Origin: Psilocybe azurescens
Lineage: Eukaryota > Basidiomycota > Agaricomycetes > Agaricales > Agrocybaceae
NCBI GenBank assembly: GCA_023853785.1
Contig: JAJIRX010000920.1
Coordinates: forward strand, 124,001-188,000
DNA: 64,000 nt
Reading direction: 5' to 3'
Shown: piece by piece, positions 60,094-64,000 of the stretch
How the letters are laid out: every line of letters begins with the position of its first letter
How positions within the stretch are numbered: the stretch's first letter is position 1
The notes under the pieces: model-generated
Told to the model about the DNA's origin: nothing
Seen by the model: only the letters and a program-made list of their open reading frames with translations
Databases searched by the model: none
Made by a program: the position numbers and the translations under genes

Positions 60094-61790
60094 TCACGCG
60101 ATATAGTTATACGTGTAGCACAGTTGCACACTAATGATGTACTTGTTTACTAACTCAAACTGTTCGGCTCCCCATTGATTCTACACCACTGGGAATTCCG
60201 ACAGCAGGATTTGAGCTACATTTATAACGTCAACTGGACAGATGGAAACCCTATACTAACACATGGATAAACCGCTTCCCAATCACCACCAACGTCTAGA
60301 TAGCTGTCTTCCTCCAGAGTGGCTTAGTGATAAACATAAAATCATACATAGAATTATTGATGGATAATGGAATTTGACGGACGAGATATATTATATTCAA
60401 TGCCATAAATTCTACAGAGGTCGGGAGCTCTCCCAGGCTTTGCCGCTATAAGAGCGGAATGTAATTGACGTTATATTCCACACAGTCTGGTACCAGATTT
60501 GGCGCGAATAGAGATAAATAACAAACGAACAGCTCTAAGTGATGGATATCGTCTTGGTCATCTCCAATGGTTCTCGAGAGCTATTTATCTGCTTCTCAAT
60601 TTTAATTTGTGTGCGACTGCGGCCTCTCAATAATGATCACGAATCGCTTCCGTTGCTCACCTCGTGGCATGGCAATATACACAGTGCATCAGAGGCATAC
60701 TGGAAAGGTGTAGAATGAGTGTTCGTCAGTTTGTCATCCTGGTTGAAAGTTGTGGACGACGAGAATGACGACATACCATCACACACGGCGAGGAAAGGGT
60801 TATTGAAACATAGATAGATATGTCCTGTACATTTTTTTTTACTTGTCGCGCGCATTAAGTACAACCTCGTTTTCCGAGTTCCGATACAAAATATTGCGTG
60901 CCTACTGGTTGATGCTCATCCCAGTGAGATAGCCCTCTTATCAGAATTATTCTCACAAAGTGGCTGCGCTCTTGCCAAAGCGCTTCCCGCTATTTTACTT
61001 ATCGACAAAGGAGGAATACGTTGGTCGTCTCCTCTAGCAGTTGTCACAATGTTGTAGGGTCCGATGGTCTGGCATAATGTTCTGGATGTCTGTACATACT
61101 CTAACATCCATACAAGTCAAACGTCTATGGGAATGTCTGCTATATTAGAGTAAGATAAAGCTTGCCAGAGGTGCTCAGAATCAGTTTATCTACTGCTAAA
61201 TCTCGCCGGTAGTGATGGTTTATCCGTAGAAATTACCCTTGACTTTGGATTCACAAATCCCTCCAATATATGAACACCTGAACACAGGTTTAACACAGGT
61301 GCCGCAGTGTGGGGTAGATGAAGACCATAGTGGAAAGAAGAAGAAGAAGAATGTGTTCGTTGGAGACTGCTTACTTTGCTTCATATTATCTTTTACTGTG
61401 CTCGTAAGCGCTTCTGCTGCATCCGCGGTATGACTTGTGGATAATCTTAGATGACGCGCCTCAAACGCGACGCAAAATTTAAATCCCTCAAGCGAATTGC
61501 GACCCCAACGCGATGCGTCATTTGGGCTCCGTTTTCGTTTATCTCTTCTTACCTACATAATTATGCTTCCGCCTCGAGGATCCCTATTGCTTATAATTCA
61601 TTTGACTGGACCCGTTTTTGTAACAGTCACTTTTTTTCCTTTGTCGCCGGCCGATAGGCACGGTCACGTGGTATTCAATTTGCACGTTTCCCAGAAAGCG
61701 TACGGTTTTCAACTGTTCTTTCTTTGTGCTCCTCCCTGTTTCCTCTTTGCTAATCCTTCGCAAAGGTCTTTGGTGACTTAATTGACGGCG
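60094..61790. repeat. Duplicated 3' flank of N4 leading into L4
   Basis: Matches the 3' flanks of N2 (39.2-39.9 kb) and N3 (inverted), then from about 61.4 kb matches the 5' region of L2 and L3 (the CACGGTCACGTGGT block at 61,658, also near 40,020 and 52,690). Non-coding. Confidence 0.55.
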
Positions 61791-64000
61791 ATGATGAGGG
61801 ACATTCCATGTGCTTCTGGTGACTCTGGGTCTGTGTGGAAGCAGGAGTCGGTTAGTGGGGTGGACGGCAAGTATTTTTGGACGCAGTTAGAGGAGTGCAT
61901 TGTCAAGGTGCGTAAGGGTGTTGATGTAGGCGCTGGTGCTGACTTGACTTGAGTTGTATGGGTGGATAGAATTACGATTCATATTATCAGCAGACGAGCA
62001 CACCTCCACCAACAGTTCATCACCATCAAGATTTTCACGACTGCGAATTTGTTCTATACAACAAACCACATATTTCGAACCCACCACACGTTACTTAATC
62101 ACATTCGACCGTGCTCTCAACAACAAGAACAAGAGCACAAATTGTTGACAATTTACACGATGACTCACGAAGACGAAGACGACGATGCGCAGTTCGATTC
62201 CACTGCTCTCCAAGCCTCCCGCACCCTCTTCCTCCCCCGTATGATTAGAAAGCATTCAACCGCCGGCAGCGAGACCCCCACGCACCTCGCTTCTCTAATC
62301 ATTATCAACAACGACAACGCCGCACGCCGCCACCACCGCGCGCATCCCTTCCATCCGGCTTATCACTGCCACGGCCTCCCCGAGCGGCTTCTCCGCCTCC
62401 TCCTCTGAGGCATCCGCATCGTGTGCGAGGGTGGTGGAGGAGTCATGGGATGTGGTCGCCCGTCATTGCCTGTGCATGGGCACTCGACGTCAGTGATTGC
62501 GCCGAAGACCGCGGCAGCGGCAGCGATCAGGGACACCAGCACCAGCAGTGTGACGACGCACACAAGGAAGCTCATACCCAGGAAATAGAAGCTCAGGATC
62601 CTCGGTATAGGGATAGGGTTCGAATCCATGCTCAATCGCAAGTCCGAGCAACGCTCGAAGGATTCCTCAGACGTCGTGCGCTGCGCCAGGCTCTCCAAGT
62701 CCGGTCTTGTTAAGGACACGTTGTGTGCGTATGCGTATGAGACAAGCGGGAAAGGGAGCTTTGATATCTGTGTGGACCCGACCCATGTGGACCCAGATAT
62801 CGGTGTGATTGTGCTTGTGAAGAAGTTGAAGGTGGCGCTGGAAGGTTGGGCGCGGTGTGGGTACGGGTGCGGGAGGGGCGATTGGTGAAGTTAGGAATGT
62901 GATGAGGGTGGGCAAGGAGGGTGGGGTTTTGAAGGATGGGCAGAGTAAGGAGGGGCTAGAGCAGGTGAAAGGGAAGGCGATCCTCACCCATGTTCGAAGA
63001 GTGCGTTATTTTTTCCCTCTTCCCTCTTCCTTCTTTCTTCCTTTTCTTCGTGTCTTTGTCCCGCTGTCGTCCTGTTCTTGTCCTCTCGGTCATCATGTAC
63101 GCGCACTCACATATACTCCATCCTACACAGCTGCAGGCCCATACTTCCCCAAAGCTCAATCCCAGACCCAAGGCTCGCAATCCCGCATGCGGTTCAACTC
63201 GCTCTACTCGGGCATCCTCTTTAACCTCATGTCCACCGCACCCGCCTCATCGTTTACCTCCTCATTTCCATTTACCTCTTCTTCCTCTTCCCCATTTACC
63301 TCCTCTTCCACTTCCTCATTTATCTCCACCTCCAACGCGAGCGAATACCTACCCAGTTCCGGTTCTAGCCCTGCAATCACGGCCACGTCTACGCGACCCC
63401 CTGCACCATCCAAGGTCGTGCCGGTGCCCACCAAGGATGTCGAGGAAAATATGGAGATTGTTGGTTTCGCAGGCGGCTTGCATGGGCTCGGTGGCGACTA
63501 TGAATTCCACGTACCTCTATAATGGACCGCGTTCGAGGCCGGGCACGTCGAGCTTAAGTGTATGTGGGACGCTCGCGCCGCCTAGGGCCCTTGGCAGTGG
63601 CAAAAATATCAGTGCACAGACAGGGGTGAGGGTTCGATCGCGCTGCGCGTGACTAGGGGTGTGCGGTCGTTGGCTAGGATGGGGAGTTGGGCGCAGTTGA
63701 AGGGTATGCCTGGTGATATAGGAGTGTGTCTAAGGAGAAGAAGAAGGGTAAGAAGGCGAAGGATGAAAAGGATGCAAAGGATTGTCGGTTCTCGTACCCA
63801 ATCCTGACGATCGAGGAGGCGACGGCGGATGGACATGGAAGGCCGGATGATTGGGATGATGTCATTGCGGGGTATGAGTGCGGGAGTGCTGAGGCGGATG
63901 TGGGCTCCGAGGAGATGGCGGGTGGTGCCGCGGAGAAGTTTGGGTTCAATGAGAAGAAGGCAGAGGTGGACGCGACGCCGGTGAAGAAGGCGCGTGCCCG
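61791..64000 (+). pseudogene. L4: low-complexity gene family copy, frame-broken and running off the window
   Basis: Exon 1 from ATG 61791 ends WTQLEECIVK|GTGCGT. Later pieces: QFDSTALQASRTLF, MLNRKSEQRSKDSSDVVRC, FDICVDPTHVDPDIGVI, NSLYSGILFNLMST with a Ser/Pro-rich tail, VRSLARMGSWAQLKGMPGD, then KKKGKKAKD joining directly to FSYPILTIEEATADGHGRP and DDWDDVIAGYECGS. The segment present in L3 between the Lys-rich run and the C-terminal block is deleted. Several frame changes. Continues past 64,000 (VDATPVKKARA). Confidence 0.5.

Overview
The window is nuclear DNA of a filamentous basidiomycete, most likely a mushroom-forming Agaricomycete. Genes carry many short introns (about 45-70 bp, GT-AG with a few GC-AG). 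The gene content also fits: mushroom-type NACHT NTPases, a mushroom-type BTB protein, a TKL kinase, and a chromodomain Ty3/gypsy element.

Region 1 (1-8.0 kb) is a four-gene array of NAD(P)-dependent reductases of the extended SDR / dihydroflavonol-4-reductase / GRE2-like type: A(-), B(+), C(+), D(-). Every copy visible there has the same nine-exon plan, including a 9-nt microexon, and its own TATA box.

Region 2 (8.9-10.5 kb) is a 1,530-bp Tc1/mariner-like element, internally deleted, inserted at a TA inside the acceptor stem of a tRNA-Gln(UUG) gene and splitting it.

Region 3 (10.8-23.6 kb) is mostly ordinary genome: a multi-pass membrane protein, a LENG1-like Cir_N protein divergent from the XPF/Rad1 endonuclease subunit, a TKL-type kinase, a BTB protein and an F-box-like protein.

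Region 4 (24-64 kb) is a segmentally duplicated block. It holds four NACHT NTPase genes (N1-N4) sharing exon layout, promoter block and an unrecognised ~250-residue C-terminal region. They alternate with copies and fragments of a low-complexity protein gene (L1-L4) and with decayed non-coding copies of shared flanks. N1 is split by a complete Ty3/gypsy chromodomain retrotransposon (6,060 bp, 5-bp TSD). Removing it restores exactly the exon length seen in N3. A fifth SDR gene (E) and a truncated SDR relic (F) lie between N2 and N3.

A quality warning affects interpretation. About 15 single-base frame breaks occur in otherwise well-conserved genes, nearly all missing one base from a homopolymer, including five in the young retrotransposon. 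This looks like systematic assembly under-calling, so these breaks should not be read as pseudogenes without raw-read support.

The SDR genes are probably cytosolic carbonyl reductases. XPF acts in nuclear DNA repair. The NACHT genes resemble fungal NLR-like STAND ATPases used in non-self or stress sensing; that role is inferred only from family resemblance.
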